From positions 1 to 32,473 of the forward strand of contig JAHWJI010000020.1 in NCBI GenBank assembly GCA_019348495.1: a stretch of 32,473 nt of DNA. Reading direction: 5' to 3'. Below, piece by piece: positions 7,367-15,631 of the stretch; positions within the stretch are counted from its first letter, which is position 1, and every line of letters starts with the position of its first letter. Made by a program: the position numbers and the translations under genes. The notes under the pieces were generated by a model. That model saw only the letters and a program-made list of their open reading frames with translations, was not told where the DNA came from and ran no database searches. Source of the DNA: Actinomycetota bacterium. GTDB lineage: Bacteria; Actinomycetota; Acidimicrobiia; Acidimicrobiales; CADCSY01.

Positions 7367-9717
7367 TCGGGCCCGAGGTGTTCTCGGTCGAGCCGTGGGC
7401 GGTCACCGAGCGGGAGCTCCGGCTCGACCACCTCGCCCAGACGGAATCGATCTTCGCCCTGTCGAACGGCCACATCGGGTTGCGGGGCAACCTCGACGAG
7501 GGCGAGCCACACGCCGTCCCCGGCACCTACCTCAGCGGCTTCTTCGAGGCCGTGCCCCTCCCCTACGCGGAAAGCGGCTACGGCTATCCCGAGGAGGGCC
7601 AGTCACTGATCGACGTGACCAACGGCAAGCTCGTGCGCCTGCTGGTGGACGACGAGCCCTTCGACGTCCGGTACGGGACGCTGTCGCACCATGAGCGGGT
7701 GCTCGACCTGCGCGCCGGTGTGCTGAGACGCAACGTGGAATGGACTTCGCCCGCCGGGCAGAGCATCAAGGTGACCTCGACGCGGCTCGTCTCGTTCGTG
7801 CAGCGGGCCATCGTGGCCATCTGCTACGAGGTCGAGCCGGTCGGTGAGTCAGCCCGCATCGTCGTCCAGTCGAGCCTGGTGGCCAACGAGCCGGTCGCCG
7901 AGCCGACCGACGACCCCAGAGCGGCCGCGGCCCTGCGGGCTCCGCTGCTGGCCGAGCACCACGCCCACCACGGGCTCAAGGCCGCCCTCGGGCATCGGAC
8001 GCGCCGCAGTGGGTTGCGCCTGGGAGCGGCGCTCGACCACCTGGTCGACGGGCCGGCCACGACCGTGACCACGGCCGAGAGCGAGGGTGACCTGGCCCGC
8101 GTCACGGTCAGCACCGAGCTGGCGCCGGGCGAGACGCTGAAGGTGGTGAAGCTGCTGGCCTACGGGTGGTCGAGCAGGCGCTCGATGCCCGCCCTGCGCG
8201 ACCAGGTCGACGCCGCCCTCGCCGCCGCCAAGCGCACCGGCTGGTACGGCCTGCAGGCCAGCCAGCGCAAGTACCTCGATGACATGTGGGCGCGCGCCGA
8301 CGTGGAGATCGACGGCGACGAGCAGCTGCAGCAGGCAGTTCGCTTCGCCCTCTTCCAGGTCGTCCAGGCTGGTGCCCGCACCGAGGAGCGGGCCATCCCG
8401 GCCAAGGGGCTCACCGGTCGGGGCTACGACGGCCACAGCTTCTGGGACATGGAGACCTACACGCTGCCGGTGCTCACCTACACCGCCCCCGAGGCCGCTC
8501 GCGACGCGCTGCGCTGGCGCCACTCCACGCTGGAGCTGGCCCAGGCCCGGGCCCGTGAGCTGCGGCTGCGGGGCGCCACCTTCCCTTGGAGGACCATCCG
8601 GGGTGAGGAGTGTTCGGGGTACTGGCCGGCGGGCACGGCCGCGTTCCACGTCAACGCCGACGTGGCCGACGCCGTTCGCCGGTACGTGATGGCGACCGGC
8701 GACGCCGAGTTCGAGCACGGGCCGGGCTTCGACCTCCTGGTGGAGACGGCACGCCTGTGGCGCTCCCTGGGCCACCATGACGCCGAGGGGTGCTTTCGCA
8801 TCGACGGGGTCACCGGGCCGGACGAGTACTCGGCACTCGCCGACAACAACGTGTTCACCAACCTCATGGCGGCCCGCAACCTCGACGCCGCCGCCGACGT
8901 GGCTACCAGGTACCCCGAGCGAGCCGACGATCGCGGCGTCGACCAGGCCGAGATCGCCTCGTGGCAGAGGGCGGCGAAGGCCATGGTCATCCCCTTCGAC
9001 GAGAAGCTGGGGGTGACCGCCCAGTCGGAGGGGTTCACCCGATACCGCCGCTGGGACTTCGAGGCGACCGAGACCGGGAAGTACCCGTTGCTGATGCACT
9101 ACCCCTACTACCTCCTCTACTCGAGCCAGGTGGTGAAGCAGGCCGACCTGGTTTTCGCCCTCTACGCCTGCGGCGACCAGTTCGACGCCGAACAGAAGCG
9201 GCGGGACTTCGACTACTACGAACCCATCACGGTGCGGGACTCGTCACTGTCGGCGTGCATCCAGGCCATCGTCGCCGCCGAGGTGGGCCATCTGGACCTC
9301 GCCTTCGACTACTTCCGGGAGACCGCCCTGGTCGACCTACGGGACATCGCGGGCAACACCGCCGACGGGCTGCACCTTGCGTCGCTTGCCGGCGCCTGGC
9401 TCGTTGCCGTAGCCGGGTTCGGTGGGTTGCGCGACCACGGGGACACGCTGGCGTTCTCGCCCCGCCTGCCTCCCCGCATCACCAGGATGTGCATCCGGTT
9501 GCTCTCCCGGGGCCGGCGCCTGCGCATCGACGTGGGACCGGGTACCACCCGGTACGAGGTTCTCGGTGGCGAACCGCTCGAGCTCATGCACTTCGGTGCG
9601 CCGGTCACGGTGGCGCCGGGGAGACCGACCGACCTCGCCTGCCCCGAGGAGGTGCCGGCATCCTCGGTGGAGCCACCGCCCCAAAGAGAAGCGTTGCGCC
9701 GAGGCGTCGGTGGCTGA
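7363..9717 (+). CDS. Glycoside hydrolase family 65 disaccharide phosphorylase (trehalose/maltose/kojibiose type)
   Basis: A 784-residue protein covering the complete GH65 architecture: an N-terminal beta-sandwich (LSNGHIGLRGNLDEG near residue 30-45), the (alpha/alpha)6 barrel, and a C-terminal beta domain. The general acid is Glu488 in GVTGPDEYSAL. Substrate-site motifs GHSFWDMETY, the WPAGTAAFHVNADVA region and KQADLV are present. The family phosphorolyses alpha-linked glucosides to beta-glucose-1-phosphate. The probable start TTG 7363 overlaps the HAD stop; GTG 7378 is an alternative. Which disaccharide is used cannot be read from the sequence. Confidence 0.9.
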   Translation: MIGPEVFSVEPWAVTERELRLDHLAQTESIFALSNGHIGLRGNLDEGEPHAVPGTYLSGFFEAVPLPYAESGYGYPEEGQSLIDVTNGKLVRLLVDDEPFDVRYGTLSHHERVLDLRAGVLRRNVEWTSPAGQSIKVTSTRLVSFVQRAIVAICYEVEPVGESARIVVQSSLVANEPVAEPTDDPRAAAALRAPLLAEHHAHHGLKAALGHRTRRSGLRLGAALDHLVDGPATTVTTAESEGDLARVTVSTELAPGETLKVVKLLAYGWSSRRSMPALRDQVDAALAAAKRTGWYGLQASQRKYLDDMWARADVEIDGDEQLQQAVRFALFQVVQAGARTEERAIPAKGLTGRGYDGHSFWDMETYTLPVLTYTAPEAARDALRWRHSTLELAQARARELRLRGATFPWRTIRGEECSGYWPAGTAAFHVNADVADAVRRYVMATGDAEFEHGPGFDLLVETARLWRSLGHHDAEGCFRIDGVTGPDEYSALADNNVFTNLMAARNLDAAADVATRYPERADDRGVDQAEIASWQRAAKAMVIPFDEKLGVTAQSEGFTRYRRWDFEATETGKYPLLMHYPYYLLYSSQVVKQADLVFALYACGDQFDAEQKRRDFDYYEPITVRDSSLSACIQAIVAAEVGHLDLAFDYFRETALVDLRDIAGNTADGLHLASLAGAWLVAVAGFGGLRDHGDTLAFSPRLPPRITRMCIRLLSRGRRLRIDVGPGTTRYEVLGGEPLELMHFGAPVTVAPGRPTDLACPEEVPASSVEPPPQREALRRGVGG

Positions 9718-10213
9718 GTGCGCCTACCGGACGACCGACAGCCCCTTCGGCCCGTTGCTGCTGGCCGCCACGACGGAGGGGCTGGTAAGGGTGGCGTTCG
9801 AACACGAGGACCTCGACGAGGTGCTGGCTTCGCTGGCTGCGTCCATCAGCCCACGCGTCCTGCGCACGGGTCGCCGTACCGACGAGGTGGCCCGCCAGCT
9901 CGACGAGTACTTCGCCGGCCGGCGCCGCGTCTTCGACCTCCCGGTGGACCTGCGGCTGGTGCGAGGGTTCCGGCGAGCGGTGATCTCCCACTTGGGCGCC
10001 ATCGCCTACGGGTCGACCGCGAGCTACGCGGCAGTGGCCAGGGCCGCCGGCAGCCCCACTGCCGTCCGGGCCGTGGGCAGCGCCTGTGCCCACAATCCGG
10101 TCCCGGTGGTGGTGCCCTGCCACCGGGTCGTCCGCAGTGACGGCAGCATCGGTCAGTACCTCGGTGGCGTCGAGATGAAGGCCGCCCTGCTGGCCCTGGA
10201 GAGCGCCGCCTGA
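9710..10213 (+). CDS. ogt: Methylated-DNA--protein-cysteine methyltransferase (O6-alkylguanine-DNA alkyltransferase)
   Basis: A 167-residue suicide DNA-repair protein. The acceptor Cys137 sits in the invariant PCHRV motif. The DNA-binding helix-turn-helix with the arginine finger lies just before it (YGSTASYAAVARAAGSPTAVRAVGSA), and the helix-capping Asn is in AHNPVPVVVPCHR. The N-terminal beta domain (about 1-85) is shortened but present. GTG 9710 is inside the end of the GH65 gene, giving an 8-base overlap. The operonic link of a DNA repair gene to sugar phosphorolysis is unusual and may be only positional. Confidence 0.93.
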   Translation: MAECAYRTTDSPFGPLLLAATTEGLVRVAFEHEDLDEVLASLAASISPRVLRTGRRTDEVARQLDEYFAGRRRVFDLPVDLRLVRGFRRAVISHLGAIAYGSTASYAAVARAAGSPTAVRAVGSACAHNPVPVVVPCHRVVRSDGSIGQYLGGVEMKAALLALESAA

Positions 10214-10289
10214 CGCCTGGCAGGGGCGACGACGATGCCGACCCTCGGCGTCGGCCTCAACCTCAGATTCGCCTTCCTCGCCGGCTGGG

Positions 10290-10295
10290 TAGGTT
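10290..10295 (+). promoter_or_regulatory. Candidate -10 element TAGGTT of pckG
   Basis: TAGGTT fits TANNNT and lies 9 bases before ATG 10305. No Shine-Dalgarno is visible, so a leaderless or very short-leader transcript is possible. No convincing -35 is seen. Confidence 0.35.
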
Positions 10296-10304
10296 CTGGC
10301 CTGG

Positions 10305-12110
10305 ATGACGGCGAGCACCGCCAACGTGGCCCTCAGCGCCTGGGTGGATCACTGGATGCGGGTCCTGCAACCCGACGCCGTGCACTGGTGCGACGGCTCG
10401 TCCCGGGAATACGACCGCCTGTGCCAGCTCCTCGTCGACGGGGGGACCTTCCAGCGGCTGTCGGACACGAAGCGACCCAACAGCTACCTCGCCCGGTCGG
10501 ACCCGGCCGATGTCGCCCGGGTCGAGGACCGTACCTTCATCTGCAGCGAGCGCGAGGTCGACGCAGGACCCACCAACAACTGGCGCCAGCCGGCCGAGAT
10601 GAAGGCCACCCTGAGCGACCTCTACACCGGAGCCATGCGGGGTCGCACCATGTACGTGGTGCCGTTCTCGATGGGCCCGCTCGGCTCGCCCATCGCCCAC
10701 ATCGGCGTCCAGCTCACCGACTCCGCGTACGTGGCCGTGCACATGCGGACCATGACCCGCATGGGGACACCGGTGCTCGAGGTGCTCGGCGACGGCGCGT
10801 TCGTGGCGTGCCTGCACTCGGTGGGCTACCCGCTCGTCGACGCCGCCGGCCGATCGAGACCCGACGTGGCCTGGCCGTGCGACGCCGACAACAAGCACAT
10901 CGCCCACTTCCCCGAGACCCGGGAGATCTGGTCGTACGGGTCGGGCTACGGCGGCAACGCCCTGCTCGGCAAGAAGTGCTTCGCCCTGCGCATCGCCTCG
11001 ACGATGGCCCGCGACGACGGCTGGTTGGCCGAGCACATGCTCATCCTCGGCATCACGCCCCCCAGGGGTGAGAAGCGCTACCTCGCCGCCGCCTTCCCCT
11101 CCGCCTGCGGGAAGACCAACATGGCCATGCTGATCCCCAGCCTGGCGGGTTGGAAGGTGGAGACGGTCGGCGACGACATCGCCTGGATGAGGTTCGGTCC
11201 CGACGGGCGCCTGTACGCCATCAACCCCGAGGCCGGCTTCTTCGGTGTCGCTCGGGGCACCTCACACGAGACCAACCCCAACGCGCTGGCCACCCTGCGG
11301 GAGAACTGCATCTTCACCAACGTGGCCAGGACCGACGACGGCGACGTCTGGTGGGAGGGCCTCACGGCCGAGCCACCGGCGCACCTGGTGGACTGGAAGG
11401 CCAACGACTGGACCCCTGCGTCGGGCACGCCTCCGGCCCACCCGAACGCCCGCTTCGCCGTCCCTGCCGCGCAGTGCCCGTCGATCTCGCCCGAGTGGGA
11501 GAACCCCGCAGGGGTGCCCATCTCGGCCATCCTCTTCGGTGGTCGCCGGGCCACCAACGTGCCGCTGGTGACCGAGTCGTTCGACTGGGAGCACGGCGTG
11601 TTCCTCGGCTCGATCATGAGCTCGGAGACCACCTCGGCTGCGGGCGGGGCCGTGGGCAAGCTGCGCTTCGACCCCTTCGCCATGCTGCCGTTCTGCGGCT
11701 ACAACATGGGTGACTACCTCGCCCACTGGCTCGACATCGGGACCAAGACCCACCCGGCCGGGTTGCCCAAGTTGTTCTGGGTCAACTGGTTCCGCCGGGA
11801 CGACGACGGCTCGTTCCTCTGGCCCGGTTTCGGCGACAACAGCCGGGTGCTGAAGTGGGTCGTCGAGCGGATCGATGGCGATGCGGCGGCGATGGACACG
11901 CCCATCGGTCGGGTGCCCACCGTCGACGCCATCGACGGACGGGGCCTGGAGATCGCCCCCGACGTCCTCGCCGAACTGCTCACGGTCGAGCCCCGGCGCT
12001 GGCGTGAGGAGCTGCCACAACTCGAGCATCACTACGAGTCCCTCGGCGAGCACGTCCCCGCCCAGCTGCGCGACCACCTCACCGCGCTGGAGAAGCACCT
12101 GGCCGAGTAA
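10305..12110 (+). CDS. pckG: Phosphoenolpyruvate carboxykinase (GTP)
   Basis: A 601-residue enzyme of normal family length. It interconverts oxaloacetate + GTP and PEP + CO2 + GDP at the entry of gluconeogenesis, in the cytosol. The P-loop with the hyper-reactive Cys268 is seen in [12 protein letters not shown], the substrate motif in GPTNNWRQP, metal-binding residues in GDDIAWMRF, and the GTP-site region in the [11 protein letters not shown] and [15 protein letters not shown] stretches. It is a monocistronic gene, convergent with the alpha/beta hydrolase. The sugar phosphorylase operon upstream also feeds hexose phosphate metabolism, but no common control is visible. Confidence 0.97.
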   Translation: MTASTANVALSAWVDHWMRVLQPDAVHWCDGSSREYDRLCQLLVDGGTFQRLSDTKRPNSYLARSDPADVARVEDRTFICSEREVDAGPTNNWRQPAEMKATLSDLYTGAMRGRTMYVVPFSMGPLGSPIAHIGVQLTDSAYVAVHMRTMTRMGTPVLEVLGDGAFVACLHSVGYPLVDAAGRSRPDVAWPCDADNKHIAHFPETREIWSYGSGYGGNALLGKKCFALRIASTMARDDGWLAEHMLILGITPPRGEKRYLAAAFPSACGKTNMAMLIPSLAGWKVETVGDDIAWMRFGPDGRLYAINPEAGFFGVARGTSHETNPNALATLRENCIFTNVARTDDGDVWWEGLTAEPPAHLVDWKANDWTPASGTPPAHPNARFAVPAAQCPSISPEWENPAGVPISAILFGGRRATNVPLVTESFDWEHGVFLGSIMSSETTSAAGGAVGKLRFDPFAMLPFCGYNMGDYLAHWLDIGTKTHPAGLPKLFWVNWFRRDDDGSFLWPGFGDNSRVLKWVVERIDGDAAAMDTPIGRVPTVDAIDGRGLEIAPDVLAELLTVEPRRWREELPQLEHHYESLGEHVPAQLRDHLTALEKHLAE

Positions 12111-12117
12111 GAGGCGT

Positions 12118-12990
12118 CTACTTCGTCACCGTCCCGGTCGAGTCCGGCTCCAGGACCTCGGCGCAGGCGCCGACCAGGGCGGGGAGGAAGCGCCTCGGCC
12201 GGCTGACGCAGGCGTCGTGGGGCCCGTCGACCTCGTGAGTGACGGCGCCGGGTATGGCCCGGGCCAGCGCGTGCTGGCGCGCCGGGAGCACCTGGCGGTC
12301 CTGGGTGGTCACCACCACGGCGGTGGGAACGTCGATCTGGCCCACCCAGGGGCGTGAGTCGAAGCGACCCAGCGCCCGACCGGCCTCGAGCACTGCCGTG
12401 GCGTCGTTGCGGTGCAGCTCGTCGAGGATCCACGCCTGCAGAGAGCAGTCGTCCACGCGGCGACCCACCAGGCGCTGGGCCAGCCGCCGGCGCAGGGGAC
12501 CGGGGGTGAGCCGCGAGGCCAGCGCCAGGCCCCCCAGGGCGGCGAAGTAGCGCCGTTCCACCGGGCTCTCGGCGAAGACCGCGCTGGTGGAGCACAGCAC
12601 CATGCCGGCCAGCAGCTCTCGATGGCGGCGCCACAGGAGCTGGGCGATGCACCCGCCCATGGAGTAGCCCACGGCCAGCACCGCTGCGCCGGTGACGAGG
12701 TCGAGCTCGTGGAGCAGGGCGGCGGCGTCGTCGGCGCAATCCTCCAACCGGAACCGGCCCCGGGTGCGCATGCCCCGCCCGTGGCCCCGGTGATCCATGC
12801 TCACCACCCGGAAGTGGCGACCGAGCTCCTCGAAGCAGGCGAACCAGGTGAGGTCGGACCCCGCCGTCCAGCCGTGGAGCAGCAGCAACGTGGCAGCCCC
12901 CGGGGGACCGGCGACCTCGCGCACGAAGGTCGTCCCCCGTCCCGCCAGCTGCACGTGGCGCCCCGGTGGGAGCGCAGGACCGTCGATCAT
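12118..12990 (-). CDS. Alpha/beta hydrolase
   Basis: A 290-residue alpha/beta-hydrolase fold protein. The oxyanion region LLLLHGW (35-41), nucleophile elbow GYSMGG with Ser110, Asp231 in TTQDRQVLP and His258 in DGPHDACV make a complete catalytic triad. No signal peptide is seen, so it should be cytoplasmic. It lies 17 bases downstream of greA on the same strand and is probably cotranscribed with it. The family covers esterases, lipases, epoxide hydrolases and C-C hydrolases; the substrate is not deducible. Confidence 0.88.
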   Translation of the reverse strand: MIDGPALPPGRHVQLAGRGTTFVREVAGPPGAATLLLLHGWTAGSDLTWFACFEELGRHFRVVSMDHRGHGRGMRTRGRFRLEDCADDAAALLHELDLVTGAAVLAVGYSMGGCIAQLLWRRHRELLAGMVLCSTSAVFAESPVERRYFAALGGLALASRLTPGPLRRRLAQRLVGRRVDDCSLQAWILDELHRNDATAVLEAGRALGRFDSRPWVGQIDVPTAVVVTTQDRQVLPARQHALARAIPGAVTHEVDGPHDACVSRPRRFLPALVGACAEVLEPDSTGTVTK

Positions 12991-13007
12991 GCGGCCGTCG
13001 AAGCGAC

Positions 13008-13478
13008 TCAGCCCTGCTCGATGGAGACGATCTCGATGCCGAGCTGGTTGCCGTTCACCTCGTAGGTCCGGTGCTCGCCCACCGCCGCGCCCACGATGGC
13101 CTGGCCGAGCGGCGAGCCGGGGGAGAGGACCTCCAGGTCGTCGTGACGCTCCTCGATGTTGCCGACGAGGAAGCGTTCGGTGTCGAGGTCGCCCCCGAAG
13201 CGCAGCTCGACGACGGTGCCCACGACCACCGTCGTGGTGTCGGTGGCATCCACGACGACGGCGTCTTGGAGGACACCGCTGATCTGGCGGATGCGGGCCT
13301 CCATCTTGCCCTGCTGCTCCTTGGCGGCGTGGTAGTCGCCGTTCTCCGAGAGGTCCCCCAGGGCCCGGGCCGCCTCGATCTTGTGGGCGATGTCGATGCG
13401 GCCCTCGCCGGTGAGGTTCTCCAGCTCGGCCCGGAGCCGCTCGTAGGTGGCACGCGACAGCTCTTGGACGTCAGGCAT
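13008..13478 (-). CDS. greA: Transcription elongation factor GreA
   Basis: A 156-residue protein with the GreA layout: an N-terminal antiparallel coiled coil (residues about 5-75) whose acidic tip GDLSENGDYHAAKE contains Asp42 and Glu45, then the C-terminal FKBP-like domain ending SPLGQAIVGAAVGEHRTYEV. It rescues backtracked RNA polymerase by stimulating transcript cleavage. The ATG at 13478 directly abuts GGAGG, too close for a normal Shine-Dalgarno. TACCCT at 13485-13490 lies 6 bases upstream, so the mRNA is probably leaderless. It is divergent from the leuB leader and likely cotranscribed with the downstream hydrolase. Confidence 0.95.
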   Translation of the reverse strand: MPDVQELSRATYERLRAELENLTGEGRIDIAHKIEAARALGDLSENGDYHAAKEQQGKMEARIRQISGVLQDAVVVDATDTTTVVVGTVVELRFGGDLDTERFLVGNIEERHDDLEVLSPGSPLGQAIVGAAVGEHRTYEVNGNQLGIEIVSIEQG

Positions 13479-13484
13479 CCTCCG

Positions 13485-13490
13485 AGGGTA
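13485..13490 (-). promoter_or_regulatory. -10 hexamer TACCCT of greA (leaderless transcript)
   Basis: Read on the minus strand, TACCCT is followed by 6 bases and then ATG 13478. This matches the spacing seen at four other starts in the window. It argues that the GGAGG adjoining the ATG is not a working ribosome-binding site. Confidence 0.5.
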
Positions 13491-13517
13491 CCGGCCTCAC
13501 TTCGCCCTGGAAGTGGG

Positions 13518-13547
13518 TTGACGGGACCCAGGGGCATGGTCGACACT
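13518..13547 (+). promoter_or_regulatory. Candidate promoter of the leuB operon leader
   Basis: TTGACG (13518-13523) matches the -35 consensus. GACACT (13542-13547), 18 bases further, is a moderate -10. Transcription would then begin around 13554-13556, at or next to the ATG of the leader peptide, making that peptide leaderless. If the true promoter is further upstream, the pairing arm at 13538-13552 would become part of the RNA. Confidence 0.45.
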
Positions 13548-13555
13548 TGCACACG

Positions 13556-13594
13556 ATGTCCCACCTTTCCGCCGGCGTCATCATCACCATGTAG
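13556..13594 (+). CDS. Attenuation leader peptide MSHLSAGVIITM of the branched-chain amino acid operon
   Basis: Twelve codons ATG to TAG encode MSHLSAGVIITM, with consecutive Val-Ile-Ile codons plus one Leu. A GC-rich hairpin begins on the last base of the stop codon. A short peptide rich in the end-product amino acids, followed at once by competing hairpins and then by leu/ilv genes, is the standard arrangement of ribosome-mediated attenuation. No Shine-Dalgarno is visible, which fits a leaderless start near the predicted transcription start. The peptide is too short for statistics; the call rests on context. Confidence 0.6.
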   Translation: MSHLSAGVIITM

Positions 13595-13618
13595 TGCACG
13601 GCCAACCCCGCCGTGCAC
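13594..13618 (+). promoter_or_regulatory. Leader hairpin directly after the attenuation peptide
   Basis: GTGCACGGC (13594-13602) and GCCGTGCAC (13610-13618) form a perfect 9-bp stem with a 7-base loop CAACCCC. A ribosome stalled on the Val-Ile-Ile codons (13577-13585) would cover or approach the left arm. A ribosome reaching the stop would melt it. Confidence 0.6.
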
Positions 13619-13681
13619 ATGTCGACCGTCCCTCTGTGGACGGTCTTTCCATTGCTGAGAGAGTTGAGACGACGCAGATGA
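13619..13681 (+). CDS. Second leader mini-ORF, Leu-containing and ending in four Arg
   Basis: ATG 13619 starts one base after the first hairpin and encodes MSTVPLWTVFPLLRELRRRR. It has four Leu and two Val codons and ends in Arg-Arg-Arg-Arg-stop. The candidate terminator hairpin (13624-13645) lies within its first nine codons. Its stop overlaps the ATG of the next mini-ORF (ATGA). It may be a second sensing peptide or a coupling device; translation is unproven. Confidence 0.4.
   Translation: MSTVPLWTVFPLLRELRRRR
13624..13650 (+). terminator. Candidate attenuator/terminator hairpin upstream of leuB
   Basis: GACCGTCC (13624-13631) and GGACGGTC (13638-13645) form an 8-bp stem with loop CTCTGT, followed by TTTCC. 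The short T-run makes it a weak intrinsic terminator, but its position and its competition with the arm 13613-13627 suit an attenuator. Confidence 0.45.
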
Positions 13682-13723
13682 AGACAACGCAGACGAGACG
13701 GCGCAGATGAGACGGCGCCCATG
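13666..13723 (+). repeat. Four imperfect tandem repeats of 14-15 bases, each ending in an ATG
   Basis: The units are 13666-13680, 13681-13695, 13696-13709 and 13710-13723, with core AGACGRCGCAGATG. The first, third and fourth units end in ATG followed by A, creating an ATGA stop/start overlap. The repeat therefore generates the Arg-rich mini-ORF chain in front of leuB. Confidence 0.65.
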
Positions 13724-13738
13724 AGCCAGCCAGGATGA
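13678..13738 (+). other. Cascade of three overlapping mini-ORFs leading into leuB
   Basis: Three further short frames follow one another by ATGA overlap. 13678-13710 encodes MKTTQTRRRR, 13707-13724 encodes MRRRP, and 13721-13738 encodes MSQPG. The stop of the last overlaps ATG 13735 of leuB. Together with 13619-13681 this makes four consecutive stop/start couplings before the enzyme gene. leuB itself has no good Shine-Dalgarno, so its translation may depend on re-initiation along this chain. Confidence 0.45.
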
Positions 13739-14709
13739 GCCACCGCATCGGTGTCATCGCCGGGGACGGGATCGGCCCCGAGGTGGTGGCCGAGGCCCTC
13801 AAGGTGGTGTCCGCCACCGGCGTGGCCCTCGACACGGTCGACTACGACCTCGGTGCCCGACGCTACCTGGCCACCGGAGAGGTGTTGCCCGACAGCGTGC
13901 TCGACGAGCTGCGGGGCCTCGACGCCATCCTGCTCGGCGCCGTCGGGAGCCCCGAGGTGGCACCCGGCGTGCTCGAGCGGGGCCTGTTGCTGCGCCTTCG
14001 CTTCGACCTCGACCTCTACGTCAACCTCCGACCCTCGCTCTCGCCACCGGTCGACCTGGTGGTGGTGCGGGAGAACACCGAAGGGGTCTACGCCGGCGAG
14101 GGGGGGGTCCTGCGCCGGGGGACGCCTCACGAGGTCGCCACCCAGGGCTCGGTGAACACCCGCATGGGCGTCGAGCGCTGTGTCCGCTTCGCCCTCGAGC
14201 TGGCCGCCACCCGGCCCCGGCGCCACCTCACCCTGGTGCACAAGACCAACGTGTTGAGCTTCGCCGGCGACCTGTGGCAGCGCACGGTCGACGAGGCGGC
14301 GGCCGAGCACCCCGACGTGGCCACCGCCTACAGCCACGTCGACGCCGCCTGCATCCACCTGGTGGAGTCACCCGAGCGCTTCGATGTGGTGGTGACCGAC
14401 AACCTCTTCGGCGACATCCTCACCGATCTGGCCGCAGCCGTGGCCGGGGGCATCGGCGTGGCCGCCTCGGCCAACCTCAACCCCGCCCGCACCGGGCCGT
14501 CGCTGTTCGAGCCGGTGCACGGCTCGGCCCCCGACCTGGTGGGCACCGGGCGGGCCAACCCCGTCGCCGCCGTGCGCAGCGCCGCCATGCTGCTGGAGTT
14601 CCTGGGCGAGGCCGACGCCGCCGCCCGCATCGAGAAGGCCGTGGCCGACCCCGTGGGTTTGGTCGGCTCGACCACCGAGATCGGCGACACCATCGCCGGG
14701 AGGGTCTGA
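13735..14709 (+). CDS. leuB: 3-isopropylmalate dehydrogenase
   Basis: A 324-residue NAD-dependent beta-decarboxylating dehydrogenase, somewhat shorter than the usual 340-360. GDGIGPEV opens the protein. LRPSL and [16 protein letters not shown] form the substrate region, the catalytic Lys is in VHKTNVLSF, and metal-binding Asp residues are in [16 protein letters not shown]. The NAD-binding GSAPD ([15 protein letters not shown]) follows. It oxidises 3-isopropylmalate in leucine synthesis. Members also act on 3-methylmalate, which matters here because cimA lies in the same operon. The stop is 4 bases before ilvE. Confidence 0.93.
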   Translation: MSHRIGVIAGDGIGPEVVAEALKVVSATGVALDTVDYDLGARRYLATGEVLPDSVLDELRGLDAILLGAVGSPEVAPGVLERGLLLRLRFDLDLYVNLRPSLSPPVDLVVVRENTEGVYAGEGGVLRRGTPHEVATQGSVNTRMGVERCVRFALELAATRPRRHLTLVHKTNVLSFAGDLWQRTVDEAAAEHPDVATAYSHVDAACIHLVESPERFDVVVTDNLFGDILTDLAAAVAGGIGVAASANLNPARTGPSLFEPVHGSAPDLVGTGRANPVAAVRSAAMLLEFLGEADAAARIEKAVADPVGLVGSTTEIGDTIAGRV

Positions 14710-14713
14710 GAAC

Positions 14714-15631
14714 ATGCCCATCACCAAGAGCGACAAGATCTGGATGGACGGCCGCCTGGTCGGCTGGGACGACGCCACCATCCACGTGCTGACCCACACC
14801 CTGCACTACGGCGGAGGGGTGTTCGAGGGGGTCCGGGCCTACCCCACCAGCCAGGGCCCGGCCGTGTTCCGCCTCACCGACCACATCGCCCGGCTGTTCG
14901 CCAGTGCCAAGATCTTCATGATCGACATCCCCTACACCGTCGCCGACCTGGTGGAGGCCACCAAGGAGACAGTGCGGGTCAACGACCTGGAGGCCTGCTA
15001 CATCCGCCCCCTCGTCTACCTGGGCTATGGGGAGATGGGCCTCAACCCCCTGCCCTGCCCGGTCAACGTGTCCATCGCCGTGTGGCCCTGGGGTGCCTAC
15101 CTGGGCGAGGACGGGCTCAGGAACGGCGTGCGGGTCAAGATCTCGAGCTGGCAGCGTCCTGACCCCAACTCCATCCCTCCGGCGGCCAAGAGCACGGCCA
15201 TCTACATCAACTCGCAGCTGGCCAAGGTGGAGGCGCTCAAGGCCGGCTACGACGAGGCCATCATCCTGTCGCCCCAGGGCTACGTGAGCGAGTGCACCGG
15301 CGAGAACCTGTTCATCGTGCGCGACGGTCGCATCATCACGCCGCCGGTCACCGCCGGGGCGCTGGAGGGCATCACCCAGTCGTCGGTGATGACCATCGCC
15401 GCCGACCTGGGCATCGAGTGCCAGGTGGCCAACCTCTTGCGCAGCGACCTCTACCTGGCCGACGAGGCGTTCCTCACCGGGACCGCCGCCGAGGTGGTGC
15501 CCATCCGCTCGGTGGACGACCGCGAGCTGGGTGAGCCCGGTCCCATCACCCGCCAGATCCAAGAGATCTACTTCGCCACCGTGCGGGGCGAGGTCGACCG
15601 CTACAAGGACTGGTGTGAGCATGTCCGCTGA
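14714..15631 (+). CDS. ilvE: Branched-chain amino acid aminotransferase
   Basis: A 305-residue fold-type IV PLP aminotransferase. THTLHYGGGVFEGVRAY is the N-terminal family signature. The PLP lysine is in NSQLAKVEALKAGYDEAI, and SECTGENLFIVRDG and the EAFLTGTAAEVVPI segment bind cofactor phosphate. It performs the last step of Leu, Ile and Val synthesis and the first step of their breakdown. It starts 4 bases after leuB and overlaps the cimA start by 11 bases, so the three are one operon under the leader at 13556-13738. Confidence 0.95.
   Translation: MPITKSDKIWMDGRLVGWDDATIHVLTHTLHYGGGVFEGVRAYPTSQGPAVFRLTDHIARLFASAKIFMIDIPYTVADLVEATKETVRVNDLEACYIRPLVYLGYGEMGLNPLPCPVNVSIAVWPWGAYLGEDGLRNGVRVKISSWQRPDPNSIPPAAKSTAIYINSQLAKVEALKAGYDEAIILSPQGYVSECTGENLFIVRDGRIITPPVTAGALEGITQSSVMTIAADLGIECQVANLLRSDLYLADEAFLTGTAAEVVPIRSVDDRELGEPGPITRQIQEIYFATVRGEVDRYKDWCEHVR

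Larger units (their letters stand above)
13538..13627 (+). promoter_or_regulatory. Long-range complementary arms, possible alternative leader structure
   Basis: Bases 13538-13552 are complementary to 13613-13627 at 13 of 15 positions. This pairing would enclose the leader peptide and exclude both local hairpins (13594-13618 and 13624-13645). Such mutually exclusive structures are what an attenuator needs. It can only form if transcription starts upstream of 13538. Confidence 0.35.
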
